Below are positions 1-6,235 of a stretch of 64,000 nt of DNA, piece by piece. Under the pieces are notes generated by a model. The model worked only from the letters and a program-made list of their open reading frames with translations, was not told the DNA's origin and searched no databases. Origin of the DNA: UBA6814 sp040753075 (lineage in GTDB: Bacteria; Desulfobacterota; Desulfovibrionia; Desulfovibrionales; Desulfovibrionaceae). Position 1 is the first letter of the stretch; every line of letters begins with the position of its first letter. The position numbers and the translations under genes were made by a program. The stretch spans positions 1 to 64,000 of the forward strand of contig JBFMHA010000006.1 of assembly GCA_040753075.1 (NCBI GenBank). The letters are read 5' to 3'.

Positions 1-227
1 CCCGCCCCAGCGACGCCGGGCCAGGAGCTTCTTGCCGAACTCCGCCAGGATGGGCGCGAACCCGGCCGGGCGCTTGCGCCCCGGCCCCGCCCAAGCGACG
101 CCGGGCCAGGAGCTTCTTGCCGAACTCCGCCAGGATGGGCGCGAACCCGGCCGGGCGCTTGCGCCCCGGCCCCCGCCCTAGCGACGCCGGGCCAGGAGCT
201 TCTTGCCGAACTCCGCCAGGATGGGCG
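1..227. repeat. 85/86-bp tandem repeat covering the dedA 3' end
   Basis: Three copies begin at 10, 95 and 181, giving periods of 85 and 86 bp, and the first 9 bases are the end of a further copy cut by the window edge. Each full unit holds about 47 bp identical to the last codons of the DedA gene (encoding PILAEFGKKLLARRR-like residues) plus about 38 bp of downstream sequence containing the hairpin CGGGCGCTTGCGCCCCG. The third copy is the genuine gene end. The extra copies are therefore duplications of a gene tail with its putative terminator hairpin. Confidence 0.9.
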
Positions 228-819
228 TGATGGAAAGGAAGATGATGAGATAGATGACCGCGCTGAAGTTGTCCTTGACCACCGGCAGGTTGCCGAACAG
301 ATACCCCGCCCCGAGCAGGCCGCCCACCCACACGAACCCGCCGGTCACGTTGTAGAACAGGAACCGGCTGTAATCCATGGTGGCTACGCCCGCCACGAAG
401 GGCGCGAAGGTGCGGATGATGGGGATGAAGCGGGCCAGCACGATGGTCTTGCCCCCGTGCCGCTCGTAGAAGCGGTGGGCCTCCTCCAGGTGCTTCTTGT
501 TGATGAATCGCGTCTCGCGCTCGAAGATGGCCGGCCCCACCCGGCGGCCGATGGCGTAGTTCACCGAATCCCCGACCACCGCCGCGACGAAGAGCATGGG
601 CAGGAGCAGAGCCCAGTCCAGCATCCCGGCCCCGGCCATGGCCCCGGTGGCGAAGAGCAGCGAGTCCCCGGGCAGGAAGGGGGTGATGACCAGCCCGGTT
701 TCGCAGAACACGATGGCGAAGAGCAGGATGTAGGTGAGGCTGCCGTAGTCGGCCACCACCTGGGCCAGGGTCTTGTCCAGGTGCAGGGCCATGTCCAGCA
801 AGGTGAGGATGAGGTCCAT
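178..819 (-). CDS. DedA family (SNARE-associated / VTT domain) membrane protein
   Basis: This 213-residue integral membrane protein belongs to the DedA/VTT family, whose bacterial members act in the inner membrane and have been linked to lipid-carrier recycling and membrane homeostasis. Visible family marks are the conserved E-x-G-x-x-x-P-x-x-P-G-D-S-L block (CETGLVITPFLPGDSLL, about residues 39-55), the G-x-x-x-G-D segment near residue 83, and the R-F-I-P-x-x-R-T-x-x-P-x-x-A-G block (about 130-145). There are about five hydrophobic segments and a basic tail (KKLLARRR). The ATG is preceded by GGAG at a good distance. It lies 18 bp behind a small membrane protein gene, so the two probably form an operon. 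Its 3' end is the template of the tandem repeat at 1-227. The physiological substrate cannot be told from the sequence. Confidence 0.9.
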   Translation of the reverse strand: MDLILTLLDMALHLDKTLAQVVADYGSLTYILLFAIVFCETGLVITPFLPGDSLLFATGAMAGAGMLDWALLLPMLFVAAVVGDSVNYAIGRRVGPAIFERETRFINKKHLEEAHRFYERHGGKTIVLARFIPIIRTFAPFVAGVATMDYSRFLFYNVTGGFVWVGGLLGAGYLFGNLPVVKDNFSAVIYLIIFLSITPILAEFGKKLLARRR

Positions 820-837
820 GGGGTCTCCGGGATGGGG

Positions 838-1041
838 CTAGGGCCAGGCGGACAGGTCGCTGTTCTTCTTGCGCTCGTGCTCCTTGGCCTTGCGGAAGTC
901 GAACTTCAGCGAAGGCCGATTCTGGCGGCGGACATGGCGCACCAGGCGCACCGAAAGCACGGCCACCGGCGCGATCACCACGAAGAGCAACAAGAGTTCC
1001 TTTGTCATAAGAAGCCCCAGCAGGCCCCCCTCTCTACCCAT
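838..1041 (-). CDS. small single-pass membrane protein, unknown function
   Basis: A 67-codon frame (56 residues if the second ATG at 1008 is used) encodes one hydrophobic segment (KELLLLFVVIAPVAVLSVRL) followed by a strongly basic, charged tail (RHVRRQNRPSLKFDFRKAKEHERKK). The layout fits an inner-membrane protein with a cytoplasmic tail. It sits 18 bp upstream of dedA on the same strand and is probably co-transcribed. The start is uncertain: a near-perfect AAGGAGG lies immediately before the ATG at 1041, which is too close for normal spacing, while the ATG at 1008 has only a weak GGGG. No family was recognised. Confidence 0.55.
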   Translation of the reverse strand: MGREGGLLGLLMTKELLLLFVVIAPVAVLSVRLVRHVRRQNRPSLKFDFRKAKEHERKKNSDLSAWP

Positions 1042-1051
1042 TCCTCCTTAG

Positions 1052-1072
1052 GGGCGCAAGCGTCTTGCGCCC
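1052..1072. repeat. 9-bp inverted repeat upstream of the small membrane gene
   Basis: GGGCGCAAG, CGT, CTTGCGCCC form a perfect 9-bp stem with a 3-nt loop. It lies between the tracrRNA terminator and the Shine-Dalgarno of the small membrane protein gene. It has no T-tract on either strand, so it is not a typical intrinsic terminator. The same GGCGCAAGCGCC-type palindrome occurs in the repeat units at 1-180. Confidence 0.6.
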
Positions 1073-1083
1073 GCCTCCCCTCC

Positions 1084-1114
1084 AAAACAAAGCCCCCACG
1101 GAGATGGGGGCTTT
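1084..1114 (-). terminator. intrinsic terminator of tracrRNA
   Basis: Plus-strand arms AAAGCCCCCA (1089-1098) and TGGGGGCTTT (1105-1114) form a 10-bp stem with a 6-nt loop. On the minus strand the stem is followed by GTTTT (1084-1088). In the guide RNA complex this hairpin would also be the 3' structural element of the tracrRNA. Confidence 0.9.
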
Positions 1115-1179
1115 GGGGACGCCCGCGGCGTTGCCCCGCGGACGAACCGCAAGCGGTTCGCCCTTGTTGTGACTTGACG
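1084..1179 (-). ncRNA. tracrRNA of the type II-C CRISPR-Cas system
   Basis: On the minus strand this ~96-nt RNA would start near 1179 and end in the U-tract at 1084-1088. Its 5' part (plus-strand 1166-1178, GTTGTGACTTGAC) is identical to the first 13 nt of the CRISPR repeat read on the minus strand, so the transcript carries a perfect 13-nt anti-repeat. Two hairpins follow: CGAACC/GGTTCG arms (1143-1160) and CCGCGG/CCGCGG arms (1123-1128 and 1136-1141). The transcript ends with a 10-bp intrinsic terminator stem. A consensus promoter sits directly upstream. This is the expected tracrRNA layout: anti-repeat, nexus-like hairpins, terminator. The exact 5' end is inferred from promoter geometry. 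It is divergent from cas9. Confidence 0.9.
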
Positions 1180-1185
1180 ATGCTG

Positions 1186-1214
1186 ATTATCTATACAAAG
1201 AACCGGCATGTCAA
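1186..1214 (-). promoter_or_regulatory. sigma70-type promoter of tracrRNA
   Basis: On the minus strand TTGACA (plus 1209-1214) and GATAAT (plus 1186-1191) are separated by exactly 17 bp, matching the consensus 6/6 and 5/6. Transcription would begin about 7 bp downstream, near 1179, right at the anti-repeat. The -35 box overlaps an upstream in-frame ATG of cas9 (1208), which argues that cas9 is translated from 1253. A weak plus-strand TATACA (1192-1197) inside the same stretch could serve cas9. Confidence 0.85.
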
Positions 1215-1252
1215 GACGGCTTTTCCGTTTCACCCCGACCTGGAGCCAACCC

Positions 1253-4200
1253 ATGGGCAATTCACACGAAAGCAGTTTCATACTGGGCCTGGACCTGGGG
1301 ACCAACTCCGTGGGCTGGTCCCTGCTCGGAGCCACGGCCGATCCCGAAGGCAGGCTTCATCCCGCGGAAGTCCTGGACATGGGCGTGCGCGTCTTCGACG
1401 CCGGAGTGGAGGGAGACATAGAAGCCGGCAAGGACGCCTCTCGCAACGCCGAACGCCGCGACGCCCGTCTGCGGCGGCGACAGCTCGACCGCAAGGCCGA
1501 CCGCAAGACGAAGGTTCTCACCCTGCTCCAGGCCGCGGGCCTGCTGCCCCCCGGCGCGACCACCCGGCCCGGCGACCGGCACCGCTACCTCGCCGACATT
1601 GACCGGCGCCTCTTCGACGTCATGTGCGCCCGCCGGCCGTCCATCTTCACCGACGGCGAACAGGCCAGGCAACTCTTCCCCTACCGTCTGCGCACCCTGG
1701 CCCTGGCCGAGCCCCTGCCGCCCGAGGCCGTGGGCCGGTCGATCTACCATCTGGCCCAGCGCCGCGGGTTCTTCAGCACCCGCAGGTCCAAGAAACTCGA
1801 CGAGAAGGAAACCGGCGTCGTGTACGGCGGCATCCAGGCCCTGGCCCGAGAGATGGACCAGGCCGGAGCGGCCACCTATGGCGCGCTGTTTGCCGGACGT
1901 TGCCCGCTGGAGCGACGCATCCGGGGGCAATGGACCTCGCGCGCCGTGCTGGAAAAAGAATTCGCGGCCATCTGGGCCGCCCAGAAGGCGAAAAGGCCGG
2001 ACCTCTACACCCCGGATCGGGAAAAGGCCCTGCTCCGGGCCATCTTCCTCCAGAAGCTTCCTGGACGGCAGAAGGCGCTGCTGGGCCGCTGCGACCTGGA
2101 GCCCGACTGCCACCGCACGCCCTGGGCCATGCTCGAAGCCCAGCGTTTCCGGCTGATCCAGCAGGTCAACAACCTCGAGATCATCACCGAACACGGGGAG
2201 GTTCTCCCCCTGACCGGGGAGCCGCGGAGCCTCCTCGTCGAGGCCCTGGAAAAGGAAGGCGACCTGACCTTCGCCCAGGTGCGCAAGCTGCTCGGCCTAG
2301 CCAAAAACGCCTCGTTCAACCTCCAGCGGGGGGGAGAAACCAGGTTGCCCGGCAACCGTACCGCCGCGACCCTGCGCAAGGCGCTCGGAGAGCGATGGGA
2401 CCGCCTGTCCGCCGAGGACAGGGGGAGGCTGGTCAACGACGTGATGGGCTACGAGAAGGACGACAAGCTGGCCGCCCGCGCCGAGCGCGCCTGGGGCCTG
2501 GATGCGGCCGCGGCCAGGAAGCTGGCCGAGGCGAGCCTCCAACAGGGCTATTGCAGCCACTCCCTGCGGGCCATCCGCAAGCTCCTGCCGCTCATGGAGG
2601 CCGGAACGCGCTACGGCGAGGCCCGCAAGACCGTGTACCCCGAAAAGCCGCCCCGCCCGGCCACCCCGTTCCTGCCCCCGGCCGCGACGACGCTGGGCGG
2701 GCTGCGCAATCCCCTGGTGCTGCGCACCCTGACCGAGATGCGCAAGGTGGTGAACGCCGTCATCCACGTCCACGGCCTGCCCGCCCTCATCCGGGTGGAG
2801 TTGGGCCGGGACCTCAAGCGGCCCCGCGCCGAGCGCCAGCGCCGGAGCCAGGACATCCGGGGCCGGGAGCGGGAGCGCCATGCCGCGCACGCGGCCATCG
2901 TCAAGGACCACCCCCATTTCACGCCCCGGCGCTCGGACATCGAGAAGTATCTGCTGGCCGCGGAATGCGATTTCATCTGCCCCTTCACCGGCCAGGCCTT
3001 CGGCTGGGACCATCTCTTCGGGCCGACCCCGCAGGTGGACGTGGAGCACATCATCCCCTACAGCCGCAGCCTGGACAACTCCTTCGCCAACAAGACCCTG
3101 TGCTTCATCCGGGAAAACCGCGAGGTGAAGAAGAACCGCACGCCGTTCGAGGCATACGGCGGCGGCCCCCGCCATGCGGAAATCCTGGACCGGGTGCGCC
3201 GGTTCAAGGCCGCGCCAGGGGTCAAGGCCGCCAAGCTGGCCCGGTTCCAGGTGGAGGACGCCGATGACTTCGCCGAGGACTTCAAGAACCGCCAACTCAA
3301 CGACACCCGCTACGCCTCCAGGCTGGCGCGCGAATACCTGGCCGGGCTCTACGGCGCGGGCGGAGAGCGGTTCGTCCAGGTGGGCTCGGGCATGGTCACG
3401 GCCCTGCTGCGCCGGGAGCTGAAGCTCAACGCGCTGCTCGGCGGCTCCGACAAGAACCGGGGGGACCACCGCCACCATGCCCTGGACGCCCTGTGCGTCG
3501 CCCTGACCTCGCCCGGGGTGGTCAAGGACCTCTCCACCGCCGCGGCCCGCGCCCAGGAGACGGGCAGGCGGGGCTTCGCGGGCTTTGCCGAGCCCTGGCC
3601 CGGATTCCTCGGCCGGGCGCGGGAGGCGGTGGAGGGCGTGGTGGTCTCGTTCCGGCCCAGCCGCAAGGTGGCCGGGCCGCTGCACAAGGAGACCTTCTAC
3701 GCCTTGCGGCCCGGGCCGGACGGCGAGCCAGCGTGCACGGTGCGCAAGCCCCTGGCGGCCCTGAGCAGGGGCGAGGCCGGGCGGATCGTGGACCCGGTGG
3801 TGCGGCGGGCGGTGGCGCAGGCCATGGCCGCGGCCGGGACGGACAACCCGGCCAAGGCCTTTGCCGAGGGCGGAGCGTCCGTGGCCGTGCCGTCGCGCAA
3901 GCGGCCCGACCGGCCGGTCCCGGTGCGGCGGGTGCGCATTGCGGTGTCGGTGAACCCGGAAAAGATCGGCCGCCGTGCGCCCCGCCACGTGGAGCGCGGG
4001 GCCAACCACCATGTGGCGGTGTTCGAGACCGTGGACGGCAAGGGCGCCCCCAGGTGGGAGGGCCGGCTCGTGACCCGGCTGGAGGCCGCCCGCCGCGCCG
4101 GGCAGGGCCAACCCGTGGTGCGGCGGCAGGAGGAGGGCCTGGGGCGGTTCCTGTTCAGCCTATGCGGCGGGGATGTGGTTGAAGTCCAGGAGAACGGGGC

Positions 4201-4408
4201 GTCCCAGCTGCTCCGGATCCGGGTGCTGACGCTGAAGAAGAGCGGACGCATCGAGATCGAGGGAGTAGCCATCCGGGATGCGAGGATGAAGAAAGACATC
4301 CGCGAATCCGGCGACTGGCGTTATCTCACCCTCGACGGCCTGCGCAAGATGGGCTGCCGGAAAGTCAGCATCTCGCCCCTGGGTCGGGTGTCCAGCGCCA
4401 ATGACTAG
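1253..4408 (+). CDS. cas9: Cas9 endonuclease, type II-C (1051 aa)
   Basis: Cas9 is the RNA-guided DNA endonuclease that cuts both strands of a target matched by the crRNA:tracrRNA duplex. RuvC-I is GLDLGTNSVGW with the catalytic Asp at residue 14. An Arg-rich bridge helix follows (NAERRDARLRRRQLDRKADRK, about 65-85). RuvC-II has E516 in RVELGRDLKRP. The HNH domain holds VEHIIPYSRSLDNSFANK with H599 and N613, but the metal-coordinating Asp next to the His is Glu598. RuvC-III is HHALDA (H742, D745). The C-terminal 250 residues would form the PAM-interacting part. The short length and the absence of csn2 and cas4 fit subtype II-C. The ATG at 1253 has GGAG at good spacing; the earlier ATG at 1208 lies inside the tracrRNA promoter. 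The stop overlaps the cas1 start by 8 bp. Confidence 0.96.
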   Translation: MGNSHESSFILGLDLGTNSVGWSLLGATADPEGRLHPAEVLDMGVRVFDAGVEGDIEAGKDASRNAERRDARLRRRQLDRKADRKTKVLTLLQAAGLLPPGATTRPGDRHRYLADIDRRLFDVMCARRPSIFTDGEQARQLFPYRLRTLALAEPLPPEAVGRSIYHLAQRRGFFSTRRSKKLDEKETGVVYGGIQALAREMDQAGAATYGALFAGRCPLERRIRGQWTSRAVLEKEFAAIWAAQKAKRPDLYTPDREKALLRAIFLQKLPGRQKALLGRCDLEPDCHRTPWAMLEAQRFRLIQQVNNLEIITEHGEVLPLTGEPRSLLVEALEKEGDLTFAQVRKLLGLAKNASFNLQRGGETRLPGNRTAATLRKALGERWDRLSAEDRGRLVNDVMGYEKDDKLAARAERAWGLDAAAARKLAEASLQQGYCSHSLRAIRKLLPLMEAGTRYGEARKTVYPEKPPRPATPFLPPAATTLGGLRNPLVLRTLTEMRKVVNAVIHVHGLPALIRVELGRDLKRPRAERQRRSQDIRGRERERHAAHAAIVKDHPHFTPRRSDIEKYLLAAECDFICPFTGQAFGWDHLFGPTPQVDVEHIIPYSRSLDNSFANKTLCFIRENREVKKNRTPFEAYGGGPRHAEILDRVRRFKAAPGVKAAKLARFQVEDADDFAEDFKNRQLNDTRYASRLAREYLAGLYGAGGERFVQVGSGMVTALLRRELKLNALLGGSDKNRGDHRHHALDALCVALTSPGVVKDLSTAAARAQETGRRGFAGFAEPWPGFLGRAREAVEGVVVSFRPSRKVAGPLHKETFYALRPGPDGEPACTVRKPLAALSRGEAGRIVDPVVRRAVAQAMAAAGTDNPAKAFAEGGASVAVPSRKRPDRPVPVRRVRIAVSVNPEKIGRRAPRHVERGANHHVAVFETVDGKGAPRWEGRLVTRLEAARRAGQGQPVVRRQEEGLGRFLFSLCGGDVVEVQENGASQLLRIRVLTLKKSGRIEIEGVAIRDARMKKDIRESGDWRYLTLDGLRKMGCRKVSISPLGRVSSAND

Positions 4409-5297
4409 CCGGGTCATCGACATCGGCGACGTCCCGGTGCGGATGTCGGTGCGGGGCGACCTCCTGGTCCTGCGCAGCGGCGAGAAGCAGGAGACGGCCA
4501 TTCCGCCGGACGAGGTGGGCGCGCTCATCGTGTCCAATCCCCAGGCCAGCCTCACCAACGCCGTGCTGGCGCGGCTCACGGCCGCGGGCGCGGCGCTTGT
4601 GTTCTGTGACGAGCGGCATCAGCCCTGCGGCATGGTCCTGCCCCTGGCCGCCCACCGGACCCAGGCCGAGCGGTTCGCCGCGCAGGCCGCGGCCACCCTG
4701 CCCATGAAGAAGCAGGCCTGGATGCAGGTGGCCAAGGCCAAGATCCTGGCCCAGGCAAGGCTGCTCAAGGCCCGGCGCGGGACGGACGGCGGCCTGGCGG
4801 CCATGGCCGCCAAGGTGCGCTCCGGGGACCCGGACAACCAGGAGGCCCGCGCCGCCCGCAAGTACTGGCCCCTCGCGTTCGGTCCCGGGTTCACCCGGGA
4901 CACTGACGGGGGCGGGCTGAACTCCTGGCTGAACTACGGGTACGCGGTGCTGCGGGCGGTGGTGGCCCGGGCCATCTGCGGCGCGGGGCTGCACCCCTCC
5001 CTGGGGCTGCACCACCACAACCGTTACGACACCTTCTGTCTGGCCAGCGACCTCATGGAGCCTTACCGCCCCCTGGTGGACGGGTGCGTGGCCGCGCTAC
5101 GCGGGGTGTACGGAGACAGGGAGCTGGACAAGGAGATCAAGCGGGACATCCTGGCGGCCCTGGCCGGGGAGATCCGGGCCGGCGGCCAGTCGCGGACCCT
5201 GTTCAGCCTGGCGGCGCAGACCGCGTCGTCGCTGGTGGAGTATTATGTCGGCAACCGCAAGCGGCTCTTCTTCCCGGCGCTGCCGGAAGGGGAATAA
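4401..5297 (+). CDS. cas1: Cas1 integrase of the type II CRISPR system
   Basis: Cas1 is the integrase subunit that, with Cas2, inserts new spacers at the leader end of the array. The 298-residue length and the type II-like sequence fit. Visible marks are the N-terminal beta-rich domain opening with RVIDIGDVPVRMSVRGDLL, the catalytic Glu region DNQEARAARKYWPLAFG (about 152-168), and the H-x-x-N-x-Y-D segment LHHHNRYDTFCLASDLMEPYRP (about 209-230) that carries the metal-binding His and Asp. The ATG overlaps the last codons of cas9, so translation is coupled. The locus has only cas9-cas1-cas2, so this is a minimal II-C adaptation module. Confidence 0.96.
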   Translation: MTSRVIDIGDVPVRMSVRGDLLVLRSGEKQETAIPPDEVGALIVSNPQASLTNAVLARLTAAGAALVFCDERHQPCGMVLPLAAHRTQAERFAAQAAATLPMKKQAWMQVAKAKILAQARLLKARRGTDGGLAAMAAKVRSGDPDNQEARAARKYWPLAFGPGFTRDTDGGGLNSWLNYGYAVLRAVVARAICGAGLHPSLGLHHHNRYDTFCLASDLMEPYRPLVDGCVAALRGVYGDRELDKEIKRDILAALAGEIRAGGQSRTLFSLAAQTASSLVEYYVGNRKRLFFPALPEGE

Positions 5298-5307
5298 GCC
5301 GCAGTAC

Positions 5308-5631
5308 GTGTCCAAGTACCGGGCCATGTGGACGTTCGCCTTCTTCGACCTGCCGGTGAAGCTCCTGGAGGAGAAGAAAGAATACGTGCGGTTCCGCAAG
5401 GCCCTGCTGGCCCTGGGGTTCACCATGCTCCAGTACTCGGTGTACGCGCGCTATGCGCCGACCAAGGAGAGCGCGGAATCCCTGCTCGCCAAGGTGCAGC
5501 GCCTCCTTCCTCCGGACGGCGAGGTCCGGGTGCTGGCGGTGACGGACACCCAGTTCGGGAAGATGAGGGTCTTCGTAGGGAAAAAACGCAAGAAGCCGGA
5601 AAAACCGCCCGACCAACTCCTACTTTTTTGA
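5308..5631 (+). CDS. cas2: Cas2, CRISPR adaptation protein
   Basis: Cas2 forms the central dimer of the Cas1-Cas2 integration complex and has a ferredoxin-like fold. The characteristic first strand is WTFAFFDLPV, followed by the helix KKEYVRFRKALLALGF and the strand MLQYSVYARY. The 107-residue product ends in a basic and proline-rich tail (KKRKKPEKPPDQLLLF). The start is uncertain: GTG at 5308, 10 bp after the cas1 stop, has a purine-rich GGAAGGGGAA upstream; ATG at 5326 would remove only KYRA-type residues; ATG at 5245 would overlap cas1 by 53 bp. The gene ends 51 bp before the first repeat, leaving a very short leader region. Confidence 0.93.
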   Translation: MSKYRAMWTFAFFDLPVKLLEEKKEYVRFRKALLALGFTMLQYSVYARYAPTKESAESLLAKVQRLLPPDGEVRVLAVTDTQFGKMRVFVGKKRKKPEKPPDQLLLF

Positions 5632-5644
5632 ATCTCCTGCCCAG

Positions 5645-5686
5645 AAAAAAGCATTGGATTTCAGGGTGATGCCTGAAATCCGATGC
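5645..5686 (-). terminator. intrinsic terminator at the cas-proximal end of the CRISPR array
   Basis: Arms GCATTGGATTTCAGG (5651-5665) and CCTGAAATCCGATGC (5672-5686) form a 15-bp stem with a single G-T wobble and a 6-nt loop. On the minus strand the stem is followed by TTTTTT (plus 5645-5650). The outer 4 bp of the stem (ATGC, 5683-5686) belong to the first repeat itself. There is no T-tract in the plus direction, so this terminates transcripts coming through the array toward cas2. Confidence 0.88.
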
Positions 5687-6182
5687 TAGAGACGGGGGAA
5701 ATTGGAGTCAAGTCACAACCGATGCCCACCGGGCCAAGGCTGGTGAGCAATGCTAGAGACGGGGGAAATTGGAGTCAAGTCACAACTGGCCGCCACGCAC
5801 GCAACATGGGGCCTGAATGCTAGAGACGGGGGAAATTGGAGTCAAGTCACAACGCCAGGCTGGACGCGGCGATGTCCACCGAGATGCTAGAGACGGGGGA
5901 AATTGGAGTCAAGTCACAACTTCATGGACAGCAAGCAGGCAACCCTATGGATGCTAGAGACGGGGGAAATTGGAGTCAAGTCACAACGAACGCCAGGCTC
6001 TGGCGGCGCAGGTCGAGATGCTAGAGACGGGGGAAATTGGAGTCAAGTCACAACCTTCTCGGGTATCTCCAGGGAACACCGGACAATGCTAGAGACGGGG
6101 GAAATTGGAGTCAAGTCACAACCGCAGGGGTGACGACGTTGAAGGCCAGTGCATGCTAGAGACGGGGGAAATTGGAGTCAAG
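5683..6182 (-). CRISPR. CRISPR array, 8 repeats and 7 spacers, type II-C
   Basis: Seven identical 37-bp repeats start at 5683, 5750, 5817, 5884, 5951, 6018 and 6086. An eighth at 6153-6182 has lost its last 7 bp (plus-strand reading). Spacers are 30 bp, except the sixth at 31 bp (6055-6085). In crRNA sense (minus strand) the repeat begins GUUGUGACUUGAC, which pairs perfectly with the tracrRNA, so crRNAs must come from the minus strand. The degenerate repeat is at the cas-distal end, as expected for the oldest end of an array. Spacer origins cannot be determined here. Confidence 0.97.
5683..6182 (-). promoter_or_regulatory. promoter-like -35/-10 pair inside every CRISPR repeat
   Basis: Read on the minus strand each repeat contains TTGACT at repeat positions 9-14 and TAGCAT at positions 32-37, separated by exactly 17 bp. 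Initiation about 7 bp downstream would fall inside the next spacer and leave roughly 23-24 nt of spacer at the crRNA 5' end. Neisseria and Campylobacter type II-C arrays are known to transcribe each crRNA from a repeat-embedded promoter; here both boxes lie in the repeat. The truncated eighth repeat keeps both boxes and loses only the anti-repeat-pairing GTTGTGA. Confidence 0.72.
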
Positions 6183-6235
6183 CCTGACGCCTTCCATCTT
6201 GCGCATCACCCCGCCTCCGGATACCTTCTGCGCCC

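Noticed and set aside
1208..1252. Cas9 translated from the upstream ATG at 1208
   Set aside because: No ribosome site, and the codon lies in the tracrRNA promoter; the added 15 residues precede the conserved RuvC-I strand without family similarity.
5836..6133. Short open frames inside the CRISPR array
   Set aside because: They consist of translated repeat and spacer units with no ribosome site.
5720..6152. Self-targeting spacers against this window
   Set aside because: By eye no spacer matched the rest of the window over its length; spacers 5854-5883 and 5988-6017 share a short GCCAGGCT block only. A sequence search would be needed to find real protospacers.
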